Shown here: piece by piece, positions 25,581-33,429 of the stretch
Layout of the letters: the number at the start of each line of letters is the position of its first letter
How positions within the stretch are numbered: position 1 is the stretch's first letter
Source: DASSUW01 sp963844205
GTDB taxonomy: Bacteria; Actinomycetota; Thermoleophilia; Solirubrobacterales; Solirubrobacteraceae
DNA length: 64,000 nucleotides
NCBI GenBank assembly: GCA_963844205.1
Contig: CAWJNK010000014.1
Location: forward strand, 248,001 to 312,000
Direction of reading: 5' to 3'
Notes under the pieces: model-generated
Told to the model about the DNA's origin: nothing
Seen by the model: the letters and a program-made list of their open reading frames with translations, nothing else
The model's database searches: none
Made by a program: the position numbers and the translations under genes

Positions 25581-25740
25581 AGCCTGGATCCACCGATGAC
25601 CCGTGGATGCCTCGGCGCCGTGGGCCGAGTCAGAGTCGATCGGCCGCGCATCCTCGTGGTGGGCCACTTGGGTCGCGGCCGATCGGCTCTGGCGAACGGC
25701 CACGGTGGCGAGGCGCCGCGGGGATCGGTGGATTCAGGCT
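25581..25740 (+). repeat. 160-bp structured repeat, copy A
   Basis: A 160-nt element 155/160 identical to the copy at 28316. Its ends form a 17-bp stem (25581-25597 with 25724-25740, including one G.T pair at 25587:25734). Inside are a 12-bp perfect stem (25637-25648 with 25674-25685) and a shorter stem (CTCGGC/GCCGAG near 25611-25629). One substitution pair between copies is compensatory: T25585-A25736 here, C-G in copy B. It lies between the HTH gene end and the amidase start. It is probably a REP/MITE-like or RNA-structured intergenic repeat. Confidence 0.85.
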
Positions 25741-25813
25741 TAACCGGGAACGCTACTCCTCTCGCTCGAGCATCGTCTTGAGCGCTGCGAGAGGACGCGG
25801 GTCGATCGATGCG

Positions 25814-26689
25814 TTACGGGCCTTGGGTCTCGCTCGGGGCCCGGGCCGGCTCGGGCGTCGCGGTCCAGCTCGCGAGGAGGTCGAGGGCTTCGGCGGAGCG
25901 GCTGCCGGGCTCGGCGCTGAAGACCGCCAGGCGCAGGCCGCTGTCCGCTGTGAGCTCCATGACCTCGAATTCGAGTTCGAGGTCGCCGACGATCGGGTGG
26001 TGGAGCCGTTTGCGACCGGTCTGGTGGTAGCGGACGTTGTGGGCCGCCCACCACTTCCGGAACGGCTCGCTGCGAGTCGACAGCTCGCCGACGAGGTCGC
26101 TGAGGGCGCGGTCGTGTGGGTTGCGCCCCGCTTCCGAGCGCAACGCAGCGACCAGGTCCTTTGCGGCTTTCTCCCAGTCGGCGAAGAACTGCTGCGCTGC
26201 CGGATCGAGGAACGTGAAGCGCGCGCCGTTGGGCGGTTGCTCGCGGCTCTCGAACAGCGGGGCGTAGAGCGCGCGGCCGAGCGCGTTGGCCGTCAGGTAG
26301 TCGCCGCGCATGTTGCTGACCGTCGCAGGGGAGCCGATGCTGTCGACGATCCGCTGCACCACCGGACGGACCTGCTGCGCGCTGGCACGGCGGCGCTTCG
26401 GGGCCACCGGGCCGGCGGCGCGGGCGAGGTCGAACAGGTGAGCGCGTTCGGCGTCGTCGAGCTGGAGCGCGTCGGCGAGCGCGTCGAGCACGCCGTCCGA
26501 CACGCCGGCGGCGTTGCCGCGCTCCAGGCGCTTGTAGTACTCGACGCTGACCCCGGCCAACGCGGCAACCTCCTCGCGGCGCAGGCCCGGCACCTGGCGG
26601 CGACCGTAGCTGCGCAGTCCTGCCTGCTCGGGCGAGACCTTCGCGCGGCGGCTGGTCAGAAACTGCGAGAGCTCGTTGGTCGCGTCCAC
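25814..26689 (-). CDS. HTH regulator with MmyB-like ligand-binding domain
   Basis: A 291-residue transcription factor. An Xre-type helix-turn-helix occupies about residues 25-90 (VPGLRREEVAALAGVSVEYY, LERGNAAGVSDGVLDAL). A larger C-terminal MmyB-like (PAS-related) domain follows (about 105-280), with the typical MRGDYLTANALGRALYAPLF and FRKWWAAHNVRYHQTGRKRL blocks. Such regulators usually sit opposite and control an oxidoreductase gene, as here: an aldo/keto reductase starts divergently 100 bp away. Start is GTG with a TAACCT -10-like hexamer 7 nt upstream and no ribosome site, so a leaderless transcript is likely. Confidence 0.9.
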   Translation of the reverse strand: MDATNELSQFLTSRRAKVSPEQAGLRSYGRRQVPGLRREEVAALAGVSVEYYKRLERGNAAGVSDGVLDALADALQLDDAERAHLFDLARAAGPVAPKRRRASAQQVRPVVQRIVDSIGSPATVSNMRGDYLTANALGRALYAPLFESREQPPNGARFTFLDPAAQQFFADWEKAAKDLVAALRSEAGRNPHDRALSDLVGELSTRSEPFRKWWAAHNVRYHQTGRKRLHHPIVGDLELEFEVMELTADSGLRLAVFSAEPGSRSAEALDLLASWTATPEPARAPSETQGP

Positions 26690-26696
26690 GTCGTCG

Positions 26697-26702
26697 AGGT
26701 TA
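26697..26702 (-). promoter_or_regulatory. -10-like hexamer for the MmyB-type regulator
   Basis: TAACCT on the minus strand, 7 nt before the GTG start; no Shine-Dalgarno. Consistent with leaderless transcription. Confidence 0.4.
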
Positions 26703-26776
26703 GAGCTGGCGGGCGTTGCGGGGGTGCCCTCTCAATACCCCTCCAACAGGGCCCCTTCAACGCCTCCGCTCGTGGG

Positions 26777-26782
26777 CATAGT
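26777..26782 (+). promoter_or_regulatory. -10-like hexamer for the aldo/keto reductase
   Basis: CATAGT lies 7 nt before the ATG, again without a ribosome site. It faces the divergent regulator promoter about 75 bp away, so one operator could control both genes. Confidence 0.4.
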
Positions 26783-26789
26783 GGCTTCC

Positions 26790-27647
26790 ATGACGATTGA
26801 GATCCCCCAGCTGTCTCTCAACAACGGCGTGAAGATGCCGGTCCTCGGCTTCGGCGTCTATCAGGTTCCCGCCGAGCAGACCGAGCAGGTTGTCAGCGAT
26901 GCGCTGGCCGCCGGGTACCGCTCGCTCGACACCGCGGCCGCCTACCGGAACGAGGAGGCCGTGGGCCGAGCGATCGCCGCCAGCGGCATCCCGCGCGGCG
27001 AGCTGTTCGTGACCACGAAGCTCTGGATCCAGGACGTCGGCGAGGGCAACGCCCGGCGCGCGTTCGAGGCGTCGCTCAAGCGACTCGGTCTCGACTACGT
27101 CGACCTGTACCTCATCCATCAGCCCCTTGGCGACTACTACAGCTCCTGGCGGGCAATGCAGGACATCAACCGCGAGGGCCTGGCCAAGGCCATCGGCGTG
27201 TCGAACTTCTACCCCGATCGGCTCGTGGACCTGATCGCTCACAACGAGATCACCCCGGCTGTCAACCAGATCGAGACGCACCCGTTCAACCAACGCACCG
27301 TCGACCAGACTCTGATGCGCGAGCACGGCGTCCAGATCGAGTCCTGGGGACCGTTCGCCGAGGGCCAGAACAACCTCTTCTCCAACCCCGTCCTCGGCGA
27401 GATCGGCGCCGCGCACGGCAAGTCCGTCGCTCAGGTCGTCCTGCGTTGGCTCATCCAGCGAGACGTCATCGTCATCCCGAAGTCCGTCCGCGCCGAGCGG
27501 ATGCGCGAGAACATCGACGTCTTCGACTTCCAGCTCACCGACGACGAGATGGCCCGCGTCGCCGAGCTGGACGCCGGCACCACGCTGTTCTTCGACCATG
27601 CCGACCCCGAATGGGTCAGCCGGCTCAACAGCGTTCGCGTCGACTGA
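26790..27647 (+). CDS. aldo/keto reductase
   Basis: A 285-residue cytoplasmic NADPH-dependent reductase of the AKR5-like (2,5-diketogluconate reductase) group. The catalytic tetrad is complete: Asp47 and Tyr52 (SLDTAAAYRNE), Lys77 (TTKLW) and His110 (YLIHQP). The cofactor motif IPKSVRAERMRENIDVFDF near the end contains the NADPH-binding Lys/Ser/Arg. It reduces aldehydes or ketones; the natural substrate is unknown. It is divergent from an MmyB-type regulator and followed 72 nt downstream by a RibD-like reductase in the same direction. Confidence 0.92.
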   Translation: MTIEIPQLSLNNGVKMPVLGFGVYQVPAEQTEQVVSDALAAGYRSLDTAAAYRNEEAVGRAIAASGIPRGELFVTTKLWIQDVGEGNARRAFEASLKRLGLDYVDLYLIHQPLGDYYSSWRAMQDINREGLAKAIGVSNFYPDRLVDLIAHNEITPAVNQIETHPFNQRTVDQTLMREHGVQIESWGPFAEGQNNLFSNPVLGEIGAAHGKSVAQVVLRWLIQRDVIVIPKSVRAERMRENIDVFDFQLTDDEMARVAELDAGTTLFFDHADPEWVSRLNSVRVD

Positions 27648-27719
27648 CGCCGAGCGTGGTCGCAACAGCACAGCGATACTTGAGATGCCGGTGGAGATCG
27701 CAAACGAGAGGGCGAGATC

Positions 27720-28316
27720 ATGGGCAAGACGATCATGGGGGCGGTGGTCTCCCTGGACGGGTTCATGGCCGACGACAACGACGGCGTCGGGCCGCTATTC
27801 GACTGGTTAGGCAACGGCGACGTCGCCTGGAGCTTCCCGGGCTCCGACGGCGAGCTCCGGACCACCCAGGCGTCGGCCGACTTCATGCTCGACCTGTACG
27901 GCGACATGGCTGCGAATGTCATCGGACGGCGGGTGTTCGACCTGACCAACGGCTGGAACGGCAAGCCGGCTGCCGGCGAGCACGTCTTCGTCGTCACCCA
28001 CCGGCCGCCGACGGACTGGGAGTACGCCGACACCGCACCGTTCACGTTCGTCGACGGGGTCGAGAAGGCGATTGCCGCCGCCAAGCAATTCGCCGGCGAC
28101 CGGGTCGTCGACGTGGCCGCCGGTCAGATCGGCGGCCAGGCGCTCAGGCTCGGTCTGATCGACCAGGTGGTCGTCAACCAGGTCCCGGTGGTCTTCGGCT
28201 CCGGCCGCCCGTTCTTCGCCACCGGCGGCCTGGACGAGCCGCTGCGACTGGAGAACCCGACCACGATCGTCCGAGGCGACCGGGTCACCCACCTGGTCTA
28301 CGACGTCAGCCGCTAA
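27720..28316 (+). CDS. dihydrofolate reductase-family (RibD C-terminal-like) protein
   Basis: A 198-residue protein of the DHFR/RibD reductase superfamily. It begins MGKTIMGAVVSLDGFMADDN, the typical N-terminal strand of this family. Further blocks are GRRVFDLTNGW, FVVTHRPP, and the NADPH-binding AKQFAGDRVVDVAAGQIGGQ. These proteins are NADPH-dependent reductases of unknown substrate; true folate reductase activity is unlikely given the lack of the DHFR active-site pattern. The start ATG has a weak GAGAGGGCGAGATC site. The stop codon overlaps the first base of repeat copy B. A second family member sits at 53847. Confidence 0.88.
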   Translation: MGKTIMGAVVSLDGFMADDNDGVGPLFDWLGNGDVAWSFPGSDGELRTTQASADFMLDLYGDMAANVIGRRVFDLTNGWNGKPAAGEHVFVVTHRPPTDWEYADTAPFTFVDGVEKAIAAAKQFAGDRVVDVAAGQIGGQALRLGLIDQVVVNQVPVVFGSGRPFFATGGLDEPLRLENPTTIVRGDRVTHLVYDVSR

Positions 28317-28475
28317 GCCCGGATCCACCGATGATCCGTGGATGACTCGGCGCCGTGGGCCGAGTCAGAGTCGATCGGCCGCGCATCCTCGTGGTGGGCC
28401 ACTTGGTTCGCGGCCGATCGGCTCTGGCGAACGGCCACGGTGGCGAGGCGCCGCGGGGATCGGTGGATTCGGGCT
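28316..28475 (+). repeat. 160-bp structured repeat, copy B
   Basis: Second copy of the element at 25581, same orientation, differing at 28320, 28335, 28345, 28407 and 28471. The 28320/28471 pair is C-G instead of T-A, preserving the outer 17-bp stem. The 12-bp inner stem (28372-28383 with 28409-28420) is unchanged, and A28345 here extends the small hairpin by one pair (28345-28351 with 28359-28365). It starts on the last base of the RibD-like gene stop and ends 24 nt before the P450 start. Confidence 0.85.
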
Positions 28476-28499
28476 AAGGCGGCGTGTAGAGCGCGGACT

Positions 28500-29705
28500 A
28501 TGGTGCGGCTGATGGAGCGACGCCGGATGGCCGAGCGGTTCCCGATCGGCGCCGGCGCCACCCTGGAGGCGCTCGAGCAGGACCCGCACGCCTTGCTCGC
28601 GCGCCTGCGCGAGCGGGAGCCGGTGTCGTGGCTGCCCGCGTTGGACGGGTGGCTCATCACCCGGCGCGACCTCGCGATGCAGGTGATGCGAGACCCGGAG
28701 ACCTTCACGGTCGACGACCCGCGCTTCTCCACCGGACAGGTCGTCGGATCGAGCATGCTCACGCTCGACGGGGAGGAGCACCGGCGCCACCGCGAGCCGT
28801 TCGCCCGCCCGTTCCGTCTCGCCGCCGTCCGCGCGCGGTTCACGGAGCGCGTGGCGGAGGAGACCGAGCGGTTGATCGACGCCATCGAGCCGTTCGGCCG
28901 GGCGGAGCTGCGGGGCAGCCTGACGGGTCCGCTGGCGGTCGCGGTGGTCACGAGCGCGCTCGGGCTCGAGGACACTGACGCGGGCGCCGTGCTCGGCTGG
29001 TACGAGCGGATCGTGGCGGCGGTGACGGAGATCACCGCCGGCCGCCCGCTGACCGCCACCGGGCGCGAGGCCTACGTGCAGCTGTCCGCCGCCATCAGCC
29101 CGGCGCTCGATCGCGAGCCGGCCGCCTCGCTCCTCGCGACCGCGGCCAGCCAGGCCGGCGGATTGGAGCGCGAGCGCGTCATCTCCAACGCCGCCGTGAT
29201 GCTCTTCGGCGGCGTCGAGACCACCGACGGCATGATCGCCAACGCCGTCCTGCACCTGCTCTCCCACCCCGATCAGCTCGCGCTCGTGAACGCGGACGTC
29301 AGCCTGATGCCCAACGCGATCGAGGAGTCGCTGCGACTCGAGCCGGCCGCCGCGGTCATCGACCGGTACGCGACCGCCGACGTCGAGCTCGCCGGCGCGC
29401 CGATCGGCCGCGGCGAGCTCGTGCGCATCTCGATCGCCGGCGCCAACCGCGACCCGGAGGTCTTCCCGGATCCCGACCGATTCGAGGTCCGGCGCGAGAA
29501 CGCGCACCGGCACGTGGCATTCGCGCACGGTCCGCACGTGTGCATCGGGATGCACCTGGCGCGCCTCGAGGCCCACACCGCCGTCGAGCGGCTGCTGCGC
29601 CGCCTGCCCGCGATACGCCTGGACCCGGCTCGCCCGGCCGAGCCCCGCGGGCTCGTGTTCCGCAAGCCGCCCGAGCTGCACGTCGTCTGGACCCCTCAGC
29701 TATGA
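28500..29705 (+). CDS. cytochrome P450
   Basis: A 401-residue soluble bacterial P450. The haem-thiolate loop is FAHGPHVCIGMHLARLEA with Cys348 as axial ligand. ExxR is Glu276-Arg279 in EESLRLEP. The I-helix oxygen-activation motif is FGGVETTDG, with Glu at the usual acid position and the TT pair. The PxRF-like meander is FPDPDRFEV. It likely hydroxylates or oxidises a small lipophilic substrate with electrons from a separate ferredoxin; no ferredoxin gene lies alongside. ATG 28500 was chosen; ATG 28512 and 28527 are alternatives, since no ribosome site decides. An EamA transporter starts 9 nt after its stop, so the two may be co-transcribed. Confidence 0.92.
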   Translation: MVRLMERRRMAERFPIGAGATLEALEQDPHALLARLREREPVSWLPALDGWLITRRDLAMQVMRDPETFTVDDPRFSTGQVVGSSMLTLDGEEHRRHREPFARPFRLAAVRARFTERVAEETERLIDAIEPFGRAELRGSLTGPLAVAVVTSALGLEDTDAGAVLGWYERIVAAVTEITAGRPLTATGREAYVQLSAAISPALDREPAASLLATAASQAGGLERERVISNAAVMLFGGVETTDGMIANAVLHLLSHPDQLALVNADVSLMPNAIEESLRLEPAAAVIDRYATADVELAGAPIGRGELVRISIAGANRDPEVFPDPDRFEVRRENAHRHVAFAHGPHVCIGMHLARLEAHTAVERLLRRLPAIRLDPARPAEPRGLVFRKPPELHVVWTPQL

Positions 29706-29714
29706 ATTGACCGC

Positions 29715-30614
29715 GTGACGACGGTGCCGCTTGAGCCGTTGCGGCGCCAGCGGCGCGGCCAGATCTACGTGGCGCTCGCCGCCGTCGCGTGGTCGACCGC
29801 GGGCGTCCTCCAGCGCCAGCTCACGCTCGACACGTCGACGCAGGTCTTCGGCCGAGCGGTGTTCGCGGGCGCCGCGCTGCTGCTCTATGTCGCGGTCGTC
29901 GAGCGCGGCCGGGTGCTGCAGGCGTTCAGGTCCGTCGGGTTCGCGGGCGTCGCCGTGGCGCTGTGTGTCGCGACCGCGTCGGGCAGCTTCATCGCCGCGC
30001 TCAACCACACGAGCGTGGCGCGCGTCCTGTTCATCCTCGCCGTCGCGCCCGTGCTCGCCGCCCTGCTCGCGCGGGTGACGCTCGGCGAGCCGATCACGCG
30101 GCGCACCGTGGTCGCGATGGCGCTGGCGCTCACGGGCGTGGCCCTCATGCTCGGGGCGCCGGGAGAGGGGAGCCTGGGAGGCGATGCCCTGTCGTTCCTG
30201 GCGGCGCTCGCGTTCGCGACGATGATCGTGATCACCCGCTGGCGCCACGACGTCTCGATGGCGCCGGCCACCTGCCTCTCGCAGGTGATCCTCGTCGTGG
30301 CCTTCCTGCCCTTCGCCACTCCGGCCGAGATCGGTGGCGACGACGTCGCCTGGCTGGCGACGCTGGGCATCGGTCAGATCGGGCTCGGCTTCGCGCTGCT
30401 CACCGTCGGCGCGCGCCTGATCCCGGCCGCGCAGGTGGGCCTCATTACCCTGCTCGAGGTGGTGCTCGGTCCCCTTTGGGTGTGGCTCGCGCTGGACGAG
30501 CGCCCGAGCACGCTCACACTGGTGGGCGGCGCGATCGTGATCGCCGCGATCGCGTTCCAGACGGTCGGAGCGCCGGAACCCGACGAGGAGCCTGCGCTGC
30601 CGGCACCGCACTAA
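29715..30614 (+). CDS. EamA/DMT-family transporter
   Basis: A 299-residue integral membrane protein with ten predicted hydrophobic helices arranged as two EamA repeats (about 17-145 and 160-285). The first repeat begins YVALAAVAWSTAGVLQRQ and the second covers the LSFLAALAFATMIVITRW segment. The conserved end-of-repeat phrases ARVTLGEPIT and WLALDERPS are present. The family exports metabolites such as amino acids or drugs across the cytoplasmic membrane; the substrate is unknown. GTG start lies 9 nt after the P450 stop, with a TATGAA hexamer 8 nt upstream and no ribosome site. Confidence 0.9.
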   Translation: MTTVPLEPLRRQRRGQIYVALAAVAWSTAGVLQRQLTLDTSTQVFGRAVFAGAALLLYVAVVERGRVLQAFRSVGFAGVAVALCVATASGSFIAALNHTSVARVLFILAVAPVLAALLARVTLGEPITRRTVVAMALALTGVALMLGAPGEGSLGGDALSFLAALAFATMIVITRWRHDVSMAPATCLSQVILVVAFLPFATPAEIGGDDVAWLATLGIGQIGLGFALLTVGARLIPAAQVGLITLLEVVLGPLWVWLALDERPSTLTLVGGAIVIAAIAFQTVGAPEPDEEPALPAPH

Positions 30615-30633
30615 CTACGTTCACTAGCGAGTC

Positions 30634-31459
30634 GTGCAGCGGTTCCGCGGCATATCGGCGGTACTGGCGCTCCTCGGGGTGGTCGCGCTCGGTGCTGGCT
30701 GCGGCGCTGGCGCGAGCCCGGAGCGCGATCAGCCTCGCCGCGAGGCGACGGTGGTGCACGAGGTAGCTGACCGCGTACGAGAACTGGACGCGCATCGACG
30801 ACATCGAGGCGCTGCCGCAACTGCGCAAAGTCCTGGTGGTCATGCCCGAAGCCGGGGCGGTCGGCTTCTACAGCAACTGGTCCGGAGAGCCGAGGCCCGC
30901 GTGGGAGACGTTCCACCTCACCGAGGTGCGGCAGCTGCTCGAGCGAGACTACGGCGCCGGTCCGCGAGGGGCGGTCGCCGGCCTTTCGATGGGCGGACTG
31001 GGCGCCATGGGCTACGCCGCTCGCCACCCGGACCTGTTCGGCGCGGCCGCGTCGTTCTCAGGCGTGCTCCATCCGCTCCAGCACGCCGACTTCTTTCTCG
31101 GGCTCTTCTCGGCCTACACCCCGGACCCTCGCGCGATCTGGGGCGATCCCACACGCGATCACGCGATCTGGGCGCGCCACGACCCGACCGAGCTCGCGGA
31201 CCGGCTGGACGGCATACCGCTGTTCGTCTCGGCCGGCAACGGCCGCCCCGGTCCGCTGGACGGAGCTGCGCAAGGCAACGACAGGATCGAATCCACGGTG
31301 CTGCGGGAGAGCCAGGCGTTCGTGAACCGACTGCGGCAGCTGCAGATACCAGTGCACGCCGACTTCTACGGTCCCGGAACACACACCTGGCCGTACTGGC
31401 AGCGCGAGCTCAAGCGCGCGCTTCCCACCCTGCTCCAGGCGCTTACCGGTCCCAAGTAG
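30634..31459 (+). pseudogene. broken lipoprotein esterase (Ag85/esterase-D-like)
   Basis: An export signal with a lipobox-like Cys (VVALGAGC) is read from GTG 30634 and continues to REATVVHEVADRV. The catalytic part is in another frame and becomes readable only after a stop at 30764: NWTRIDDIEALPQLRKVLVV, then the nucleophile GLSMGG and the His in GPGTHTWPYW, ending at 31459. The segment normally between them, with the LPPGYD...YPVLYLLHG block carrying the oxyanion loop, is missing. A deletion plus frameshift therefore broke an exported alpha/beta esterase. A shorter cytoplasmic protein from GTG 30836 (207 residues) could still be made, but it would lack the oxyanion strand. Confidence 0.7.
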
Positions 31460-31590
31460 GCGCGCCGAGCAGGCCGAAGATCGCGGCGCTTACGGACCGT
31501 CGTGAGTGCGGGCCGGGGTCATCCGCCTGCACCGCTCGCCCTCTGCTGCGTAGACGAATCGCGGCGCGGCAGTTGCCATGCTGGATTGCG

Positions 31591-32184
31591 ATGAGGCGCC
31601 GCCTGGTCCAGCTCTACGCGTCGCTGGTGCTCTACGGCATCTCGATGGCCCTGATGATCCGCTCCGATCTGGGCAACATGCCCTGGGACGTGCTCCACCA
31701 AGGGCTGGCCGAGCAGCTCGGGCTCCCGTTCGGCGTCGTGATCGTGCTCGTCAGCGCGCTGGTGATGCTGGCGTGGTGGCCGCTGCACGAGCGGCCGGGA
31801 CTGGGCACGATCTCCAACATCGCGGTGATCAGCGTCGTGATCGACCCGGCGCTCGCGCTCGTCCCCGAGGCCGGCGCGCTGGCCGGGCGAGCTTCCCTGG
31901 CGGCCGCGGGCGTCGTGCTCAACGGGCTCGCGACCGCGGCTTACATCGGCGTGCACTTGGGCCCCGGTCCGCGCGACGGGCTGATGACCGGGCTCGTCCG
32001 GGTCACGGGCGCGTCGGTACGCCTCGTGCGCACCTCGATCGAGGTCGCAGTCGTGGTCGCAGGCTTCCTACTGGGCGGGACGCTCGGCGTGGTCACCGTG
32101 CTCTACGCGCTCGCGATCGGCCCGCTCACGCAACTCTTCCTGCCGCTCGTCAGCGTCCGGGTCGCCGAGCGAGGCCACAACTAG
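31591..32184 (+). CDS. YczE/YyaS-type membrane protein
   Basis: A 197-residue integral membrane protein with five to six predicted helices. It has the family phrases LYGISMALMIRSDLGNMPWD near the start and AAYIGVHLGPGPRDGLMTG in the middle. YczE proteins are conserved membrane proteins of unknown biochemical function; in Bacillus one affects surfactin production. The ATG at 31591 was chosen because translation then begins exactly at the family N-terminus MRRRLVQLYASLVLYG. The 131-nt gap upstream (31460-31590) shows no further gene. Confidence 0.85.
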   Translation: MRRRLVQLYASLVLYGISMALMIRSDLGNMPWDVLHQGLAEQLGLPFGVVIVLVSALVMLAWWPLHERPGLGTISNIAVISVVIDPALALVPEAGALAGRASLAAAGVVLNGLATAAYIGVHLGPGPRDGLMTGLVRVTGASVRLVRTSIEVAVVVAGFLLGGTLGVVTVLYALAIGPLTQLFLPLVSVRVAERGHN

Positions 32185-32237
32185 CGTCGTGGTCGTTGAG
32201 GAAGGCGGACGTCGAGTTCGTCGGACGTACGGCGGCG

Positions 32238-32243
32238 TAGACT
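32238..32243 (+). promoter_or_regulatory. -10-like hexamer of the VOC gene
   Basis: TAGACT, 7 nt before the ATG at 32251, with no ribosome site; suggests a leaderless transcript. Confidence 0.4.
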
Positions 32244-32250
32244 CGCGGCG

Positions 32251-32601
32251 ATGTCGCTGCACCTCTTCGCGGGACTGCGCGTGAGGGACTACCAGGCGGC
32301 CCGACGGTGGTACGAGCGGCTGCTCGGCGAGCCGACCTTCTTCCCTCACGACACCGAGGCGGTGTGGACGCTCGCGGAAGACCGGTCGGTCTATGTCGTG
32401 GAGCACCCTGAGGGCGCGGGCGGCTGCGTGGTGACGATCTGGGTCGACGATCTCGACGCGCACGTGTCCGCGATCGCCGCCCGAGGGGTCGAGCCCGACG
32501 AGCACGAGACGTACTCCAACGGCGTCCGCAAGACGGTCTACCGCGACCCCGACGGCAACGAGGTGGCGTTCGCCGGCGCGCCCGTCGAACCCGCTTCATA
32601 A
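32251..32601 (+). CDS. VOC/glyoxalase-superfamily protein
   Basis: A 116-residue single VOC domain: MSLHLFAGLRVRDYQAARRW at the start, EDRSVYVVEHPEGAGGCVV in the middle, and KTVYRDPDGNEVAF with the C-terminal metal-ligand-type Glu region. These proteins bind small ligands or metals and include resistance proteins and lyases. No specific function can be read from sequence. Ten nt after its stop a UBP zinc-finger gene begins, but that gene seems to have its own promoter inside the VOC 3' end. Confidence 0.85.
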   Translation: MSLHLFAGLRVRDYQAARRWYERLLGEPTFFPHDTEAVWTLAEDRSVYVVEHPEGAGGCVVTIWVDDLDAHVSAIAARGVEPDEHETYSNGVRKTVYRDPDGNEVAFAGAPVEPAS

Positions 32602-32604
32602 TCC
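32599..32604 (+). promoter_or_regulatory. -10-like hexamer of the UBP zinc-finger gene
   Basis: TAATCC overlaps the VOC stop codon region and lies 7 nt before the ATG at 32612; no Shine-Dalgarno is seen. Confidence 0.35.
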
Positions 32605-32611
32605 TCCTCGC

Positions 32612-33106
32612 ATGGCTGTCTGCGAGCACGTGGACGAGATTCGCTCCGACTGGCCGCCGGCGTCCGATCCGGTGTGCGAGGACTGCGCACGTGCCGGGAA
32701 CGAGAACTGGGTCAGCCTGCGGCGGTGCCTGACGTGCGGGCACGTCGGATGCTGCGACTCAAGCCCCGGCCTCCACGCGACCGCTCACCATCAGGAGTCC
32801 GGCCACCCGATGGTCGAGACGCTCCAGCCGGGGCAGGACTGGACGTGGTGCTACGTCGACGAGCTGACGCTTCGCCGGGTGGCCAGTGGCTGGGTCGAGG
32901 TCGATCTGTTCTTCGAGGCCGGGATCGGCTACATGCGCGACCACGTGACGGCAGGCGGCGATCCCGACCTGGACGAGGAGTTCGTGTACGGCAAGGGCTT
33001 CCCGCTCGGACGCTGGGTCGCCGAGATGCGACGCCGTCACGCCGCGGGCGAGCTCGACCCCGACCAGCGGTCCCAGATCGAGGCCGTCGGCGTCAGCCTC
33101 GAGTGA
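32612..33106 (+). CDS. UBP-type zinc finger protein with helicase-associated-like C-terminus
   Basis: A 164-residue protein in two parts. Residues 1-75 form a ubiquitin-protease-type zinc finger with ligands Cys4/His6, Cys22/Cys25, Cys39/Cys42, Cys47 and His55/His59/His65. Residues 95-164 (LFFEAGIGYMRDHVTAGG ... KGFPLGRWVAEMRRRHAAGE ... AVGVSLE) resemble the short helicase-associated (HA) repeat, with its LGxWxxxxRxxxxxGxL pattern and terminal GVxLE. Bacterial UBP fingers often occur alone or on transport proteins. This fusion would join a C-terminus- or peptide-tail-binding finger to a nucleic-acid-related module. Function unknown. Confidence 0.82.
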   Translation: MAVCEHVDEIRSDWPPASDPVCEDCARAGNENWVSLRRCLTCGHVGCCDSSPGLHATAHHQESGHPMVETLQPGQDWTWCYVDELTLRRVASGWVEVDLFFEAGIGYMRDHVTAGGDPDLDEEFVYGKGFPLGRWVAEMRRRHAAGELDPDQRSQIEAVGVSLE

Positions 33107-33153
33107 GCGCCCCCCGGACCGAGCATCGCTTCTCGTGGTGGCATCAAGGAGTC

Positions 33154-33429
33154 ATGCTCTTCGACCTGACCTACGCGTGGTCGGATGACTTCTCCGAGTA
33201 CACCGAGGCCGCCTCAGGGGAATGGCTCGGCCAGTCGCAGTCGCGGGCGGTGACCTTCATCTCGCCGGGCGGCGCCGTGTTCAGTTCCGAGGACGCGCCG
33301 CTGGTCGTCGAGGTGCTCGACGGGCCGGCCGAACCGGCGGACGAGGCGGACGACCGCCCCGATCACTACCTCCTCCAGCTCTGGCCCCTGCGCGCTCCCG
33401 AGCAGGTGGTCATCTTGCGCGGCTACTGA
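33154..33429 (+). CDS. small hypothetical acidic protein
   Basis: A 91-residue acidic protein starting at an ATG with an AAGGAG site 5-10 nt upstream. It begins MLFDLTYAWSDDFSEYTEAA and ends with a hydrophobic strand (APEQVVILRGY); no signal peptide or transmembrane helix. No family was recognised. It follows the UBP gene by 47 nt on the same strand and overlaps the convergent F420-type reductase gene by 20 bp. Confidence 0.65.
   Translation: MLFDLTYAWSDDFSEYTEAASGEWLGQSQSRAVTFISPGGAVFSSEDAPLVVEVLDGPAEPADEADDRPDHYLLQLWPLRAPEQVVILRGY

Noticed and set aside
25553..25651. Longer N-terminus of the double amidase.
   Set aside because: It would translate the structured 160-bp repeat and adjacent DNA; the signal peptide starts after GTG 25552.
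25581..25740. Integron attC site or tRNA-like gene for the 160-bp repeat.
   Set aside because: No integrase, no GTTRRRY core and no anticodon or T-loop signature; the closed stem with inner branches fits an intergenic repeat better.
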